Program-made: the position numbers and the translations under genes
In this document: positions 1 to 13,200 of the stretch, piece after piece
Layout: the number at the start of each line of letters is the position of its first letter
How positions within the stretch are numbered: position 1 is the stretch's first letter
Source of the DNA: Branchiostoma floridae
Taxonomy: Eukaryota > Chordata > Leptocardii > Amphioxiformes > Branchiostomatidae
Direction of reading: 5' to 3'
Length of the DNA stretch: 64,000 nucleotides
Assembly: GCF_000003815.2 (NCBI RefSeq)
Contig: NC_049983.1
Location: 16,752,907 to 16,816,906 of the forward strand
Notes under the pieces: generated by a model
What the model was told of the DNA's origin: nothing
The model's input: only the letters and a program-made list of their open reading frames with translations
Databases searched by the model: none

Positions 1-3000
1 CGCCAATACGCAGAGGCCGGTGACCGCAGTGATTCAGCACTGTCAACATTACTGTTAGAATTCTGCTCTTAAAAAAACATGAAGTAAATATGTTAAAGTA
101 TACTTGGAATGCAAATTAAAGCTGTGTGCATGGACTTGGTTTATTTACCTTTGTAATCAGTATAGTCAGTGGCAACAAACACGGTGTACTTATGGATAAT
201 AAGATCAGCAAAAAATCCGTACCGTCTTACGACGGGGACCGTCTTAGGGCGGCCCCCGTTAAGAATGCTAACATGCTAACATGAGAAAGTTTTGGAAACT
301 TGACTTTGGGTTATCTCATTTTCCACTTTATGTATTGTACATATGTCGTGTATTTCACATTTTGTAAAGCTTACTCAATGCCCTACCCATGTATGATATT
401 TATCACAGTATCTAGTATGATCGTAGAGTTGTGGAATACACTTCATGGCTAGCTATGAATGAATCACCCAACAAGTATCCATGAAAAACGTGTCCAATTT
501 ATCTTGAGTTGAAAACATACTGAAATATCGAGAGAAGCATGTCTGATATCAATTTACAACATTATCAATGGTGTTCATCACTTCATTGTGTATATGAACA
601 TTACAAATGGGGTATATCAAGCTTTGCAATGATGCTCAATACTAAATATCAACGTGGATGCAGTCGACAGATCATAAGTTTCCATTCTGTTCGTGTCAGG
701 TTTATAATGCGATGAGTGCTACTTCCTACGTATTGTCGTTATTACGTCTGAAGTTCCATTTTGCTTGATCGTAATTTCTAACAGCAAGAAATATGTACCT
801 TCTTTTTCCGGATAAACAAGGCATGTTCCACGGTATCCACATGTACGTAGCCGGGAGAACTGCTGGTTCATAAACGTCGGTGTAGCTTGTATCCCGTCGA
901 TATCGTCTTCGTGGGAATATCGCGAAAGAGTTTAACTTAACGGCTTGGCGAATAAAACTGGATCAAGGCAGATGGTTGCTATGTCGCACTGAGACAGATG
1001 TGACGTCGTCTAAAACAAATCGGGTGATTTTCTTCTTTTATGTGGGCCGGTATCTCTNNNNNNNNNNNNNNNNNNNNNNNNNNNNNNNNNNNNNNNNNNN
1101 NNNNNNNNNNNNNNNNNNNNNNNNNNNNNNNNNNNNNNNNNNNNNNNNNNNNNNNNNAGTGCCCTGCATCCCGAATGTCCGGAAGTTGTCAGCAAAATTA
1201 CATCCTGTTTTTGTCAGACTGTAACGGAAGAAGAAAACAAATTTGCCACATTTCATACTTCTCTGGTTTATTGTTACACATTATTCATGCCCCTTTTTTG
1301 CTCGGAGGTTAAATCAATAGTCAGCAGCTCTATGTAAAAAAAGACGCTTCTTTCCATTCAACATAGAACGTTTTGGGTGCACCAAATATTCTCACAAGTT
1401 TCTGTAAAGTTTCATTTTCCGTAGATGAACAGAAATATCTAGGATGTTATTTCAGTCACGATTGACTAGATGCTGTGTCATCTCCGACCCTTCTGCACAG
1501 CACGAGAAAAGGGCAGGCCTGGTGAAGTATCTTGAATAGATGCAGGATTTGTTTATTTGTTTATTAAGATTCACAACACAAGTGGAAGGGGTGGGAACAG
1601 GTGGTGACACATTTGCTGGCCCTCGCCCCGACATGAAAATACAATAGATACAGCAGACTGAGATTAATGAAAAAAAAACGACATAATCAATCGATCAGAC
1701 TACCGAGCCCTTAAATCCTGGCAGGAGGCGCACTTACATGCAGTAGACCAGGTATACAGGTTATCTGATACAAAGTGACTTCTGAATCTATCAACAGTAA
1801 ATTTCACAAGTAGCTATTTGAAAGACAGGATGCCAGTAATGTAAAGTAACACATCAGAAGATCAAAAGATCAGCATTTTCCCCTCAGAAATGAAGACGGG
1901 ATAGCCGCTACAATATAAGCATTCACACTCTTCGATGAAAAATGTACAAACTGTAACAATAATTACAATACATGTACATGTTGCTGAAGTATGACATTTT
2001 GTAAACTTGCATTTTCTTCGTACAGAACCGTGTGACAAAAAGAGAGTGTTATTTATGTTGACAAGGACAATAAAGAGTAAGGAATGTAGGAAATGTGTCA
2101 TCTCCGCCCATTGTCCGCAGCATCTGAAATTTAGTTGTATTTTCCCTTTTTATTCAGTATTTGTTCAGAGTGAAGCTCTCAATTTCCCCGGTACTGTATA
2201 CGTATACTCTATATGTGTATGTATACCAGCACCAATTGCAATACATACGTTGTTTTTTTTTCATTTGGTGGTCTAATATATAGCTAGCTTCAGTTATGAT
2301 GGGATATTGCAACAAGCACTGTGTAACCAAGTATTGAGTCCCGTATCTTATCTGATGGTTTTATTTTGGTAAATATATCTTCCATTAAGTGTCGAGTCTG
2401 TGTAACTGGTTTCTATAAGTAATTATCGGTCCAATCTGTCGGTAGGAAATTATTATTTGCTTTTCCGCAATGGTTTGACAAAAACAGGAAGTAATTTCAT
2501 TGACTAGAACACTCGGGAATGTAGAGCGACGTGTAATCTCCGCCCGTTGTCCACGGCATCCCGACTCATCACCGCTGTTTATTCAATATTGGAGAGTTTC
2601 TGGCCCACATGAAAATAAAATCATACGATTTGTTTCAGACGACGCCACAGTTGCCAGGGCCATAGTCCAGGGCGGAATATTAATATTGAATGAATGAAGA
2701 CCTTTATTGTACAGTTTTGCCCAGCCGAGCTAAGTACAGGTTACAACAAGTCAAAACATATATACTGTACATATATAAAAGAATCACAAATCTTTTCTAA
2801 TACGTGAATACCTTCATTGTACAGTTTTGCCCAGCCAAACTAAGTACAGGTCACAACAAGTCAAAACGTATATATATTATATAAAAGTATCACAAATCTT
2901 GTCTAGTTAATAGATGGGCATAAAAGAAGTTTATGTATGATTTTTTTGTGGGGGGGGGGGCATATGGAAGACGTCATCGGGTTTTATTGCACCCAATATT

Positions 3001-3825
3001 ATTATTTTCTATGAGAAAATACATCAATTTGACACATACCACTGCAATTAAAGCTATGTTTTTTATGTGTATAATGATATCATTGATGAAAGCTACAAAC
3101 TCACGTTCGTACAACTTGATATGATCTAATGATCTGTAGTTATTTAGTAAAAATGTAGTACCTATTTAGGCAGGTAGGAAACCTTATGTACTCTTGCAAA
3201 GAAGAGCAAGTGCCCAATGTAAAGAAAGGTATACAATTGAATGATTTTACTTGTGATTTTGATGATGATTACTTGTGGGTAAGAAGAAAGACATTGCAAA
3301 AGCAAACGTCTCCTGACGTTTGGCGTCGAGTGTGCAGGAAAAGGTAAAAGAAAAGTTCACAAAATCAAAGATCAAGTCAAATGTGGCAGCATACCTTATG
3401 CATAAGATGTAATTGTTTATTACATCACAATATAACATTGTCCTACTATATCTAACATGGATGTTATCATTCACTTTTCTTCCTATTGCAGCAGAACTTC
3501 CGGGTTTTGTGTCATTGTCCTGGACATACCATGCTTTGGGTTTTGGGTGGTTTTAATGTAACAAAAATTAAGATAGTGTTGAGTTGGGCCCCTAGCAATA
3601 TCGTTTGGAACTGCAGGGGTGTTTTTATTAAAATTTCTCAACTAAAAAGAGGAAGGACGTGTTTGCATGATTTTAGATCACGTTTCGGTTGTCCAGCCAC
3701 TACGATAGATGTAGGTAGATTTTTAAAATGTGGTACCGGACAGAAACACAAGAGTTGACGTTACAATACAATTTTATAGATTAAGGTAAAATGCTTAAGG
3801 ATTTTTACCTAAATCAATGAAAACG
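1..3825. other. Gene-poor left flank with assembly gap
   Basis: No supportable coding exon is visible on either strand; open frames are short and unconserved. It contains a 100-base N run (1058-1157) and AT-rich sequence. A motif of the form TCTCCGCCC(A/G)TTGTCC recurs near 2100 and 2536, suggesting degenerate copies of one repeat. Homology to the downstream NXPE copies starts only at about 3826, so this is the outside edge of the tandem array. It lacks the conserved promoter and 5' exon found upstream of copies 2, 3 and 4. Confidence 0.6.
2700..2905. repeat. Two-copy direct tandem repeat, about 108 bp
   Basis: The stretch from about 2700 to 2806 is repeated with few changes at about 2808 to 2905. 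Both units share TTGTACAGTTTTGCCCAGCC, then AAGTACAGG, ACAACAAGTCAAAAC and a TATATA-rich tail. No coding sense is seen. It looks like a local duplication or two units of a longer repeat. Confidence 0.8.
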
Positions 3826-3869
3826 TTTCATTGACGTTACGTTAGCGTTGCGTCTCTCTGTTGACAGTT

Positions 3870-6800
3870 ATGGACCGCCGTTGGAAGTTCGCCGTTCTGT
3901 TGGTGCTTTCTGCCGGCTGGATTATCCTTATTACACCGATGATGACGGTAAGGTTTGCTATGGTAAACTTTGCTAAGGCGTTGCTATGGTGATATTTCTG
4001 TCCGCCACGTTGGATGGATAAACCTGGAAGTCGTCAAGTCATTTCGTGGAAGAACGTTAGAAATATGCAAATTTTAAGTCTAAATCTTCAACCAACAGCA
4101 TATTATAGATCAAACACTGTTTTGTACACTCATAAAATGTCATCATAATATATACCCCTGTCACATTTGGCGAAAATCGATCGGACGACGATTCTGCGAC
4201 AATCGCCTGAGCCTCGCATATACTAGTAATAATAACTTTTGCACAACAATTGTACAAGGTAAAAAGTATGGCTTACATGTGACAAGGTCGATATTCCGAT
4301 GAATAATACGCGCAACCCTCCGTCGATCTTAAATATGGCTGATCTTCCATCGATACACCCAAAGATGGCGGATAATGTGACAGGGATATAACAGAGACGG
4401 TACTGGTAAGATCTGTCCTTTTATTTGCTACCATTGAAAAAAGTTGTTATTTCATTGCTGTTGGTATTTTCCTTCTGTAGACTTGGTACTTCCATGGCAA
4501 AACCCCGACACCAATGCCGAAGCGCCGTGTCTTTGTGACAAACGGCACGACTCTTGGACCTGCCATACTTGGGAAGGTCAACCCTCCTTCTCTTGACCAA
4601 GTCACGTGCCCAAACAAAACGAAGATCGTGGTCTTAAACAGGGACCGACTCTTCCGCCAAGGAGACGTCCTGGAGGTGAGAGTAACTGCGCGAGACGCAG
4701 AAGGGAGGCCGAAGACCCACGGCGGAGACTTTTTCCGCGCCAGGCTGATCGGCAACCTTACGCTGCAGGAAAGTAGCGCCGGTCAAGTGACCGACCACAG
4801 CAACGGCTCCTACACTGTGCAGTTCCCGCTCTACTGGGTAGGGGACGTCTCGGTAGGTGAAATGTGGCTATGAGAGGACCTCTCTTGACCTCCGGAATGT
4901 TTTGTCACAATGTTTTCCCATGTCAACAGATTTATGCTATTTTATCATTCTTCATGTCATACCCAGCCAAACCTGGGCTTTAGCCTATAGTTTAGGCCAT
5001 CAAGTTTTGTCTCCTTTATAATACACCATGGTGCGTGGGTTGCTCTAGCACTAACATTTGGTACTAGCTAAGGCTACGGCATAGTGTAACACCGTTTTCA
5101 ACAGCCTACCCTGTCGAACGTAGCCAAGCTCGGTCTACATTTCCCTCTTTTTTCGAGCAGTAAATTCCATTTTTTTCACTGCCAACTGTCCTCTGTAATT
5201 CCTGCTAGGTATGGATCCAACTCGTCCATCCGAGCAAAGCAGTGGAGGTCCTGCAGCGAGTGCGACAAGTTCCCAACAAGAGGACCTTCCACTGCACTTT
5301 TGTCGGGGTGAAAACCGGCGTCACCGAAGAGCGTCAGTGCTTCAGTGCTCCCTACCCCAACCTGCCGCTCCACCAACAGTGCGATTTGTCAAAAGCGGAC
5401 GCGAACGGTACCTGGTTCTGCGAGAGGCCAGAGAAACTTCCGTGTAACAGCATCTCAATGTGCAGATTTATATTCAATAATGCTAAGTTGCTGGACCTTG
5501 TGTCACAAGAGGAAAAGAAATTCTTTAAAAAGTAAGTTCCTCCAAAAGTTTCAGCTAAAAACCAGATTTTAGTACACAAGCGATTTTTTTCACCTGCCGA
5601 CGTTTCGTTTGACTGTCTACTACCTCCCTGAAGGCAACACTGCAGGCAACTGCTGTACTTCATATCGTAGCTAGGTGGCGCTGCAGTGCGAAGTACGCGG
5701 TCTCAAATGTGACTGCCCTTGTATCGCCCCTTATCAAGGTTCATGCACGTTGATTCATGTAGATGTAACGTTAGTACATCAGTCTGCTTATCATTTCTAA
5801 CATATCTCTTCTCTGCTTTTTTCACAGGCCGTACCTGGAAGAAGAACTGGAAGCAAACCTCTCAGTGCCCATCCGTGTCCATCCGCCTGCAGTGCGCATG
5901 CCCAGTCCTGCAGATCTTCCAGCGTGTCCTGGGAACGAGTCTGCCTCTCTGACCCCGGGTACCCAGGGACATTGGTCACGAGGGGTTTGGAAGTCATCCA
6001 TCTGCAATGTGCAAGTTTTTAAAACAACGGACGTCCAACGGTGCCTGGCTAATAAAACCGTTTACCTACATGGTACGCTGTGTGCGTGATTTATTTGTAC
6101 GCAAGGCTGCGCACGTACCAGGTCTGGAATTTGAAAGGTCTCAAACCCCACTGTTGTAGCTTACTTACCTCTGATTCTTAAGTCAACTCTAAGGTTTAAG
6201 GTCAAAATTAAAGATCCGTCCCTCGTAAACAATTCATTGTTTATAGACACGTCGATACAGTACACTGTTTTTTCTTGGGGGCCTTAACTACATGTACTGA
6301 CCTTACTCTAAATCCCACTGCACTGGATTGGAACCTTCGGAGATGGCTTTGGGATGTACCACCTTCACGAACAACAATAAAACCCAAGGTCCTTACATTA
6401 TTTCCCAATGACCGAAACCATTGACTATATATACACCTTTAGTCACTATATGTTTAACGTATGACCTAAGTTTAAAACAATTCTTCTTTTTTTTTCCTTT
6501 TCCGTTCGAAGGCGATTCGACCGTTCGCCAGTGGTATGAAAGGCTACAGGCGATACTACCGCTACGGAATGTCAAACAAAACACAGTTTTGCTAATATAT
6601 CATTTGATTACGTCTGATTACGCATCAACTAAACCATTTTATCAAGTCATTAAGATGTAACTCTTCAAGTTGCTACGATTCCTACCCCCGTATCTCCGCA
6701 CCGAGACCGTAAGGATTCAATTTGTATTTCTATGGTGTGTATGTCTACCATGCAGCTTAAGAGTGGTCACCAAAGTGACCGTCGGACACTTCAGATAAAC

Positions 6801-7524
6801 ACATCGATATGTAGCTGATTGATTAAGTGAGATAATCCCAAAATTTCTAATGAATATCCAAACGTTCTTCGAACACATAAACAGTAACATGCCTGGTGTT
6901 TTCACCAGCTGCAGTTCACTGACATACATATGGTGACACTAATATGACGGACAATGTTCACTGACAGTGCTTTGTTTCTTTGCCATGGTTTGCTTTATAG
7001 TTGTTCTGAAAAGTGCAAGCAACACCGAATGGAACGTCGCTGCCCACTTCAGGTTTCACCACGTCCCTATAGAAAAACAACTCCCGTATCCCTTCTTCAA
7101 CCTGAGTTACGCTGCTGATCAACTGGACGCCATCCAGGGAGGGCCGAACACGGTTGTAGTCCTCAGCCTGTGGGCTCACTTCACTGAGGAACCGCTGGAC
7201 ATGATCCGGTCGCGCCTGCACGCCATTCGGCACGCCATCCACCGCCTCCAGCGCAGGGACCCCGGCACACACGTCTTCATCAGGACTGGAACCACACGGG
7301 AGCATACAGGGCAAAGCTTGATCCACTATTTGCTCGGAAGCGACTGGCTGGCGTACCAGATCACGGAGGAGATACGGGACATTTTCCGGGAGGACCCAGA
7401 CGTGGTTGTGTTGGACTTCTGGGATATGACCGTGTGCCAGTGGGGCAGAGACAACGTCCACCCAGATCAAACTGTGGTGGACAATGAGATCAACATGCTG
7501 CTGTCCCGCGTCTGCCCAAAGTAG
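3870..7524 (+). CDS. NXPE-family PC-esterase, copy 1 (splice donor damaged, possibly non-functional)
   Basis: Six coding exons: 3870-3947, 4481-4852, 5209-5531, 5828-6072, 6512-6586 and 7001-7524 (about 538 aa if spliced like its paralogues). Exon 1 encodes an N-terminal hydrophobic segment (KFAVLLVLSAGW) fitting a type II signal anchor. Exons 2-3 encode the neurexophilin-like domain with several cysteines and NGT/NGS glycosylation sites. Exon 5 opens with the catalytic GDS motif (about residues 340-342), and exon 6 carries DNVH (DxxH, about 515-518). The family is membrane-anchored with a PC-esterase fold; human NXPE1 is reported to O-acetylate sialic acid, but the substrate here is unknown. 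The exon 5 donor reads ACAG|TT where copy 3 has ACAG|GT. The alternative GT one base upstream shifts frame and gives a stop at the third codon of exon 6. The upstream promoter segment of its paralogues is also missing. Confidence 0.82.
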
Positions 7525-8957
7525 AGGGGTGAGAAAGGCGAACAGAGTGGTTTATTAGGTGGTTATACGTCACAAGCCACGCGATATGACACCGTCAATG
7601 GGTATTAGTCACGAGAGGTTTGAAAGTCATCCATCCGCATCGTACGACTTTTTAAAACAACGGACACAAATAAAATGACATTCAATGTTTTTCATCTTGC
7701 TGGAAAGGTTGGACAAAATTCAAATATCCTTTGGACCAATATGGTTCATTGCCCACATCTAAGCTGTGACATGATGAAGCTTTTAACATCTTAATGCACA
7801 TTGTGAGTCAGTTAAATACGGCCTCATTTGTTTGCTCTATTCATTTGTTCACAAGATATTACATTAAATGTTATACAATAACAAAAGATAAACAAGTAAT
7901 GCAGGAGGGAAAAGCGTGTACATCTTGCACAAAGCCCTTCAATTAAACAAAATTGATCATGATCAATAATTGATACATTTACATAGAATATTATAATTGA
8001 TACTCAAATAACTAATGCTTTTAATCAATTGTAAAGGTAAATTAATGATAAACAATAAAGCCAAGTAAAAGAATATTAGTCACTTACTACGATACTTAAT
8101 CCAAAGTTGGAACATACTCACTAACTCAGTAAATTACGAAAATTATTTATTACCTCCTGGAAGAGAAGTCACCTCCTAAAGGAGTATTGCGGTTGGTCAT
8201 ATCAGCACGTTCGCACTGGGTATGTGAATTTTTCAAGGGGCAGTGATTAAAGTAATCATGTTGAATTGACTTAATCTTGTCTTGTCTTCTGTTGTATGTT
8301 AAAATATAAGTACATGGCCATCCTAGATGTTATGCCCTACCCTATGTAAGAGTCACTCAGAGACGATAAGTTCAAAGACGATAAACATTTCTCTTAATAA
8401 ACCACCCGCCGTACGTGCAAATACGTGCAATCTTTTAGGATCCGTACGAACTCGTAGGGACTCCGACGGATTTCGGAGAATGCAGACACGCCGTAGAACT
8501 TTACGTGCAGGCAAACCTTTGTGTACCATCAGGCTGCGGAAGGACAGCAAACCGATGTAAACATCTATCTCAAAGAGAGGAATACCTTTTTAAGTCCCAA
8601 TCCAAACTGGACCAAGGGACTATGCTAATTATAGATGGAGGTTTACATGTTTTAAAGCTTGAATGAAACTTGACTGAAACAAGCTTAAGACTATGGGGAT
8701 CTATGGGGTATGGTACCATGTCCTTATATTTTACAAAGAATTTATTGATGAACAACTGATAGCATAAGTTGTTTTCAGTAAAGCACTGTGCTGAGTTAGT
8801 GTCCTTTGACATCGTTTTCTAGACTTTGGGGTCCTTCCAAATTGCATTTTTTTTTATAAATTATATCACATCCCACATGGATGGGAGTGACTATTCTTTT
8901 TAGATTTCACCCAATACCACAGCTATAGAGTGAAATATAGTCCCCGTTTTGCATCCT
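7525..8957. repeat. Spacer between NXPE copies 1 and 2; first member of the tandem duplication
   Basis: No gene is visible here. The sequence is almost identical to 14344-15690, the spacer between copies 2 and 3, apart from scattered substitutions and a short indel (about 12 extra bases near 15270). This is the first half of a unit of about 6.8 kb that continues through the copy 2 promoter and exons 1-4. Open frames here are duplicated only because the DNA is duplicated. Confidence 0.85.
7596..7665 (+). pseudogene. Relic of NXPE exon 4 in the 3' flank of copy 1
   Basis: About 70 bp aligns by eye to the end of NXPE exon 4 (about 5968-6035), including shared blocks GTCACGAG, GGTTT, AAGTCATCCATC and TTTTTAAAACAACGGAC. 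It lies about 70 bp downstream of the stop codon and has no usable splice sites. Equivalent relics follow copies 2 and 3. It looks like the remnant of an extra gene copy or a partial exon duplication. Confidence 0.7.
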
Positions 8958-9118
8958 GCTGTACCAAGGACGTTACGTCCTTGGCTGTACCAATGTTCTC
9001 CCAGTCACGTGTCTCTGACGTCACGTGCCGGATGTGGCAGTCGAATCATGCGAACCAAGGACGTTCTATCACGTCCTTGTGCGAACAAGCTTGATAGCGT
9101 TCAGCCCAAAACTGCAGG
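8958..9118 (+). promoter_or_regulatory. Putative promoter and 5' exon of NXPE copy 2
   Basis: Contains CACGTG (9006-9011), a consensus CRE TGACGTCA (9016-9023) and an overlapping CACGTG (9022-9027). A conserved exon end with donor GCAGG|GTAAGT follows at 9118/9119. The CRE, the following CACGT and the donor are conserved upstream of copy 4 (26446-26534), which diverges elsewhere, so they are probably functional. The exon would join the acceptor TGTTGACAG at 10223, 7 nt before the ATG. An upstream ATG at 9048 is in frame with that ATG and would add 26 residues. Two micro-palindromic insertions (8965-8983, 9056-9079) lie inside the segment. Confidence 0.65.
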
Positions 9119-10230
9119 GTAAGTCTCAATTCATTCCAGTGTTGGTTTTGTAGTAAGATTCGGTCCTTCTTTGACATAGTTGGACAACACAGAGGAACTT
9201 ATGCTATAAAAGTTCAGTTGTAATGTATTAGTAGTTTCATTTGCAACGATTGCCAACGTTTTAAGAAATCTTACTAGCGTGCTTAAAAGGACATTACTGA
9301 TAGTTTTTGATGTTGCATAGAGGACTTTGATATTATTAAGTTCAATTTCATTTCATTTTGGTTGTACGTGTACATTTCACTTAAACCCTGATCCATATTA
9401 TCACGTCTGGTACAAAATCTATCTCTTATTTGTTTGCCTCATCCTTATGAATATGATGCCCCAATACATCCGTGTATAGTTCCTGTTTGAACTATCGGAC
9501 ACAATCAACTTCACGTATCGTCACAGACACTAATATGTTACACGCGGGATTCCGTGCAGAATGTTCACATAAAGTTATTTTGCAAAATCGTGACACATGG
9601 TTAACTTTTCGTCTTTAAGACCTTGCTATATCTTTAAGAACAAACAGTATGATCTTGTTGCCAATTTATCGGCCTGTAGAGAACAAACCTGTAATGTAGA
9701 GAACAAACCTGTTTGATAATGTCTAGTTTTACATTTTTTTATAAAATCATTTTGTCAACCTAGATTTCATCCCACCAAGTTAAAGCAGTAGCGCACGTCA
9801 GAAAGAGTGCAGGCTTTGGTCACGGCATCTTGTTCTGCAGACTGTGCAGCTTAAATGTCTAAAGGCAGCAACAAAGTACGGAATCCGATATGAATCAGCT
9901 TAAAGCCTCCATAGCAGGATCTCTAGGCCTTTTTCGTCCTTTTTTTGGCTCATAATACATTGTTGCTGGCCATTCCTTTTTATTCGCTTGCAAAAGCAGT
10001 ACCGGCAGTACAAGGGACCCAGTACAAAATGAAATGGTCATCAAAAGTGTATTACGTGCCAAAAAAAGACGAAAAAAGACCCAGAGAGACTGATATTGAG
10101 GCTATCAGCTCACTGGTTTCCATATTTGTTGGCATACATGTGCGTAGACTGTACTTATTGTCATTACCTTCAATCAAAACGTTACATTCACGTTAAGTTA
10201 GCGTTGCGTCTCTCTGTTGACAGTTTGAAT

Positions 10231-13200
10231 ATGGACCGCGGTTGTAAGTTCGCCGTTCTCTTGGTGCTTTCTGCCGGATGGATTACTTTACTTACGCCGA
10301 TGATGACGGTAAGGTTTGGTATGGTAAACTAAGGCGTTGCTATGGTGATATTCTGTCCGCCATGTTGGATGGTTAAACCTGGAAGTCGTCAAGTCTAAGG
10401 TTAAATCTAAATCTTCCCGATTCAACCAACAGCATCTTATAGATCAAGCACTGTTTTGTAACGGATAAAATTATGGATAAGAGTATGGCTTTAACTTATT
10501 TCACTAATTGAGTATGGCGGTGTTGGTATTTTCCTCCTGTAGACTTGGAACTTCCAGGACAAAATTCCGACACCAATGCCGAAGCGTGTCTTTGTGGCAA
10601 ACGGCACGACTCTTGGACCTGCCACCCCTGGGAAAGTCACGCCTCCTTCTCTTGACCAAGTCACGTGCCCAAGCAAAACGAAGATCGTCGTCTTAAACAG
10701 GGATCGACTCTTTCGCCAAGGAGACGTCCTGGAGGTGAGGGTAACGGCACGAGACGCAGAAGGAAGACCGAAGGCCCACGGCGGAGACTTTTTCCGCGCT
10801 AGGCTGATCGGCAACCTTACGCTGCAGGAAAGTAGCGCTGGTGACGTGACCGACCACGATAACGGCTCCTACACCGTGCAGTTCCCGCTCTACTGGGTAG
10901 GGGGCGTCTCGGTACGTGAAATATTGTGGCTATGAGAGGCCCTCTCTTGACCTTTGGAATGTTTTGTTACAATGTTTTCCCATCTCAACAGCTTTCTGCT
11001 CTTTTATCACTCTTCCTTTCCAGTCATACCCAGTCAAACCTGGGCTTTAGGCCTTCAAGTTTTGTCTCCTTACTACGGATCTTATCGTATCATGCGAATC
11101 TCGAGAATATATTTTTTTCATTCTAATGCTTTTTGTTTTGATAATTGAAAAAAATAGATAAACATGCAACACAAACCCTGAATTTGCCCTGCAGACTCCA
11201 GAACTAGTGAGGAAGACGAATTGTTCGTCGATCGGCCTACTTCCTCGCTTGGCCTATTCTTCAAGCACAGGTTGTATCGGAGGCCGGATAATGGCCGGAT
11301 TTCGTACCGCTCAATCTTAAGAATTCCGGCCACTCCCAGCATCTCCTACTCAACCTCTGCTTAAAGAATATACGCTTCGCCACCATGGTGCGTGGGTTGT
11401 TCGAGCATTTAACCCATCCTGCACTAGCCCGTACATTTTGTACTAGCAAGAAGACTCCTTGGTACTCAGCTAGGGCTACGCCATAGTGTAACACCGTTTT
11501 CAACAAAAACTCGATAGCCTAGCCTGCCGAACGTAGCCAAACTCGGTCTACATTTCCCTCTTTTTCAGCATTAAATTCCTTTTTTATTCCAACTGCCCTG
11601 TGTTATTCCTGCTAGATACGGATCCAACTCGTCCATCCGAGCGAAGCAGTGGAGGTCCTGCAACGAGTGCGAGAAGTTCCTAACAAGAGAACCTTCCACT
11701 GCACCTTTGTCGGGGTGAAAACCGGCGTCACCGAAGAGCGTCAGTGCTTCAGCGCTCCCTACCCCAACCTGCCGCTCCACCAACAGTGCGATTTCTCAAA
11801 AGCGGACGCGAACGGTACCTGGTTTTGCGAGAGGCCGGAGAAACTCCCGTGTAACAGCATCTCAAAGTGCATATTTATATTCAATAATGCTAAGTTGATG
11901 GGCCTTGTGTCACAAGAGGAAAAGAAATTCTTTAAAAAGTAAGTTCCTCCAAAAGTCTCATGCTGGTGTACAAGTTAACACAATGATTCTAGTACACAAG
12001 CGATTTTTTACCTGCCGACGTTTCGTTTGACTGTCTACTACCTCCCTGAATGCAACGCTGTCACTGCTGTGCTTCATACTGTAGCTAGGTGGCGCTGCAG
12101 TGCGAAGTATGCGGTCCCAAATGTGACTAGCCCTGTATCCCCCCTCCTCAAGATTCATCATTGAGAGATTTCAAGATTGTATCCGATACACGCTTGTTTA
12201 AGACGATGATTTCTACGGATCATAATGTTTTAGTGTATATAACCCTCTCACCTCGTGACTTTATGTATGTATTTGTATGTACGTCTGTTCCGTTTTGGGT
12301 GTATGTTATTGTATCTGTCTACCTACTTGTATATACTGTGTGTGTTTTTATGAGCTCTGGAAGATAAGCTCAATGAGCTAAAGGGTATCACAATAAACTC
12401 AATAAACTCATGCACGTTGATTCATGTAGATGTACGTGTATCAGTCTGTTTATGATTTATAATATATTAACTGATGATACAGTTAGATTTTTGTCTTCTC
12501 TGCTTTTTTCACAGGCCATACCTGGAAGAAGAACTGGAAGCAAACCTCTCGGTGCCCATCCGTGTCCATCCGCCTGCAGTGCGCATGCCCAGTCCTGCAG
12601 ATCTAAAAGCGTGTCCTGGGAACGAGTCTTCCTCTCTGACCCCGGGTACCCAGGGACATTGGTCACGTGGGGTTTGGAAGTCATCCATCTGTAACGTGAG
12701 AATTTTTAAAACAACAGACGTCCAACGGTGCCTGGCTAATAAGACCGTTTACCTACACGGTGCGTTGTGTGCGTTGTCTACGGTCAGCAATGGTGTTGTT
12801 GCAGTGAATAGTTCTAAACACCCGCCGTTGTAGTTCACTTGTCTCTCCTCCAATTCTATTAATGACTGTAGCTCTTTCAAATAAGCCATCACATAGTTCC
12901 AGTGCCGTGTCACTCACTCACTCACTCACTCACTCACTCACTCACTCACTCACCCACTCACTCACTCTTCTTGATACCACCAATGAGAAAGCATATATAT
13001 TTGCTTCAAACCTTTTTCTTGGCTTTTCCCCACTTGAAGGTGACTCCACAATCCGCCAGTGGTACGAAAGGCTGGAGGCGATGCTGCCGCTACGGAACGT
13101 CAAACAACACACTTCGGGTTTGCCAACTACTCTTTGTTACGTAAAGAAATGTCCCTTGAAACGATGCATCCCTGATACTCAGAGCAAGGCTTATCTAAAT

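Noticed and set aside
6958-7470. Long antisense frames opposite NXPE exon 6 (also 13810-14364, 24065-24364, 30814-31119)
   Set aside because: Shadow frames of the GC-rich esterase exon; the sense strand explains them with known motifs.
9945-10196. Open frame of 83-101 codons shared between the copy 2 and copy 3 upstream regions (also 16723-17028)
   Set aside because: The two are identical only because the DNA was recently duplicated. There is no homologue in copy 4, part of it resembles a MITE, and it overlaps the intron before the NXPE start exon.
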